This document shows, piece after piece, positions 28,270 to 30,212 of a stretch of DNA of 30,212 nt. Position numbers and translations under genes: made by a program. This DNA comes from Suillus spraguei (taxonomy: Eukaryota; Basidiomycota; Agaricomycetes; Boletales; Suillaceae). The stretch's first letter is position 1. Each line of letters starts with the position of its first letter. The stretch lies in NCBI GenBank assembly GCA_016800925.1, contig JABCPU010000699.1, positions 1 through 30,212 of the forward strand, read 5' to 3'. Below the pieces are notes generated by a model. That model did not search any database and was not told where the DNA came from. It saw only the letters and a program-made list of their open reading frames with translations.

Positions 28270-28389
28270 CCTACAGAACTGTTCTGGGGGCAGCCAAATA
28301 GGTGTGCTAACTGCAATATATGCAAGCTAAGCCTTGCATGCATTGCCATTGGCACACCTATTTGGCTGCCCCCAGAACAGGTCTGTAGG
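28270..28389. mobile_element. Foldback element 2 (120 bp hairpin)
   Basis: Arms 28270-28307 and 28352-28389: cctacagaactgttctgggg then gcagccaaataggtgtgc, and its inverse, with one mismatch. Loop of about 44 bp. Confidence 0.85.
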
Positions 28390-28656
28390 ACACACTTGCA
28401 AGAATAAGATTATTCATTGAGTGATCACATTTTACATTTTATTCTTCCACCTACAGAACTGTTCTGGGGGCGGCCAAATAAGTCTGCTAAAGGCAATGTA
28501 AGGGTGTCTGCCTTTGGCAGACTTCTTTGGCCACCCCCAGAACAGTTCTGTAGGCAGAAGAATAAAATGTAAAATGTGATCACTCAATGAATAATCTTAT
28601 TCTTGCAAGTGTGTCTGCCTACAGACCTGTTCTGGGGGCGGCCAAATAAGTCTGCC
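28352..28656. repeat. Large palindrome (about 305 bp) containing foldback element 3
   Basis: Centred near 28504. Inner hairpin 28450-28554 (cctacagaactgttctgggg ... agaacagttctgtagg). Outside it, 28395-28448 (gcaagaataagattattcat ... attttattcttcc) is the inverse of 28555-28608. Further out, the right arm of element 2 is the inverse of the left arm of element 4. A 4-bp gap in the left arm near 28389 is the main defect. Confidence 0.85.
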
Positions 28657-28720
28657 AAAGGCAATTTAAGTGTGTCAACCCTGTGTCTGCCTTGGGAACA
28701 GTTGGGAACAGTTCCGTAGG
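28618..28720. mobile_element. Foldback element 4 (degenerate)
   Basis: Left arm cctacagacctgttctgggg then gcggccaaataagtctgc. The right arm is shortened and rearranged (gggaacagttgggaacagtt, then ccgtagg at 28714-28720). Confidence 0.65.
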
Positions 28721-28790
28721 CAGAAATATAAGTGTGAAAGGTCAACCTAACTACTAAATGACCCTAACCTATTTACAAAAACATTCTTTA

Positions 28791-29150
28791 ATTTGAATAT
28801 TTGTGCAGTCTGTCTAGCGGTCACAAATATTTACATTGATGATATATGGTTCAGGCAAATCTGACATTTGGATATTTGTGTAGTCCAGTGACCATAAGTG
28901 TATGCGCAAATCTGAGATTTCAATATTTGCGCAGTCCATCTAGTGGTCACAAATATGTACATTAATGATATATGGTTCATGCAAATCTGACATTTGGCAA
29001 TTTGTGCAGTCTGGTGACCATTTATAGTATGCACAAATCTGAGATTTCAATATTTGCGCAGTCCATCCAGTGGTCACAAAGATTTACATGAATGATATAT
29101 GGTTTACACAAATCTGACATTTGAATATTTGCACAGTATGAGGGTTGTGA
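28791..29150. repeat. 126-bp tandem repeat, about 2.9 units
   Basis: Composite unit: attt(g/c)aatatttg(t/c)gcagtc with a ggtcacaaa and gatatatggtt block, then a related second half ending (g/c)caaatctgag. Unit starts are at 28791, 28917 and 29044. AT-rich and non-coding. Confidence 0.85.
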
Positions 29151-29529
29151 ATATACAATACCCAGGTATAACCATAAGTGACTTACAAAATTAGGCTTAG
29201 AATGGTGGTGGTTGGGAAGAGAAAAGTTTTTGGTTCAAGTTGACCGCATTTTTGCTTATATAAGCATTTCCAAATTAAGCCTGTCACCTCGAGATAAGCA
29301 AGTTCACTGCAATTTTGCTTGTTAGAGGTCACCAAATCAGCAATCAAAATTCATGCTCCAAAAGTTCAGCACTCAGTCAAGCCAGGAGACCGCACTTTGG
29401 CTTATGTAAGCAGTACCACCTGTGTCATGCTCCACCACCCATAATATCTTTATATGACTTGTGTGGCTCTAGATAGATAATTTGCTAGTGATTATTGAGC
29501 TGTCTAAGACATGGTGGGGCCACTGTTTT
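29151..29529. other. AT-rich non-coding stretch
   Basis: No coding frame supported. It contains paired phrases such as gcttatataagca and gcttatgtaagca near 29254 and 29400, perhaps remnants of another repeat. Confidence 0.4.
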
Positions 29530-30212
29530 GGTCTAGAAAAATCATCTTTGAGAGTTATGCTTTGCTCTTCACTTCACCTACCCACTGTGCTTGGTGGTAA
29601 TATTTTATTAAGGCATATTTATAGTGATGTATGATCATATAAATTGGCTAGAGTGACTTCAGAGTTGCTGGGTTACATCTCAATTGTGATGTGTCAATTG
29701 ACCTGTTTCCTCTTCAAATATCATGCTTGAAGAGTATTTCTCCTAAGGGCTTCTGACAATCCTGAACATAATGATGTAGCCTGCTTTGTTTTAAAAAATT
29801 GCATTGTTGAGATGTGCAAGACCATCCTTCTCCATCTACTGGTTATATCATGTCATGATGCAAATACCAATATATATGTGGATGTTTCTATTGTTTTATG
29901 ATCATATAAATCAATTAGACATGGTTCCAGCGCATTTCAAGACTGTGGGAACATAATTGTCTCAGTTTGTCTGGTACCCTCCACAAAGATTGGTTTTTCT
30001 AAGCATCCTATGACTTGTCTATGCTTCACACTCATTTTTCCTGGGGTCTCAATGTCCCTGAACATGATGGTAAAGTCCATTGGTCCAGGAAAAATCGCAT
30101 TTTTGAGATATGAAAGGCCCCCTCTCCCCTTCTATAGGTTATATCTTGTTATTGTGCAAATACCAATATATGAATGGATGTATCTACTATTTTATGATAG
30201 TAGAAATCAATT
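29530..30212. repeat. Diverged tandem repeat of about 260-300 bp, running off the window
   Basis: Three units recognised by the ordered blocks ggtc(t/c)ag-aaaaatc...tttgaga (near 29533, 29787, 30084), then aaataccaatatat (29864, 30157), then tatgatcatataaat (29627, 29898, and a variant near 30194). Highly diverged, AT-rich and non-coding. Confidence 0.6.

Overview
The window looks like repeat-rich accessory DNA from a mushroom-forming basidiomycete (Agaricomycete). The evidence is introns of about 48-62 nt with GT...AG ends, Ty3/gypsy chromovirus retrotransposons of the self-priming Tf1/sushi type, a fragment of the Furry/Tao3/Mor2 cell-morphogenesis gene, and host reading frames of basidiomycete flavour. 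The species cannot be named. I see no intact, securely functional host gene, no tRNA or rRNA gene, and no CRISPR array or operon.

Layout. 1-3363: 5' part of a Ty3/gypsy element on the minus strand (RT, protease, gag, 5' LTR), cut by the window edge. 3364-5390: sparse, with a minus-strand gene fragment at 4024-4510. 5391-5860: short, broken copy of a Furry-type N-terminal domain. 6180-7106 and 14727-15190: two halves of one minus-strand host gene. They are separated by a complete 7.6 kb Ty3/gypsy element (7107-14726) with 478/474-bp LTRs and a perfect 5-bp target duplication. 15297-16809: a longer, broken Furry-type copy. 17129-18115: an uncertain minus-strand multi-exon gene. 18694-19545: two minisatellites. 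19595-19701: two palindromes. 19691-20223: a possible gene fragment. 20891-21290: a 46-bp tandem array. 21660-22300: a diverged 0.3-kb duplication. 22544-27578: a long multi-exon gene of unknown family, broken by frameshifts, a stop codon and a 733-bp insertion with a 9-bp target duplication. 28005-28720: a nested cluster of foldback (hairpin) elements. 28791-30212: two diverged tandem repeat families.

The two gypsy copies are the same family. Both carry an 11-nt primer site complementary to the inferred start of their own RNA, and both place pol in the -1 frame at the gag stop codon. The plus-strand copy also has an extra zinc-knuckle ORF between pol and the 3' LTR. Each copy has its own disabling mutations, so neither looks autonomous as read. 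Almost every coding region here carries one-base frameshifts. That fits decay in a TE-rich compartment, but uncorrected assembly errors could contribute.
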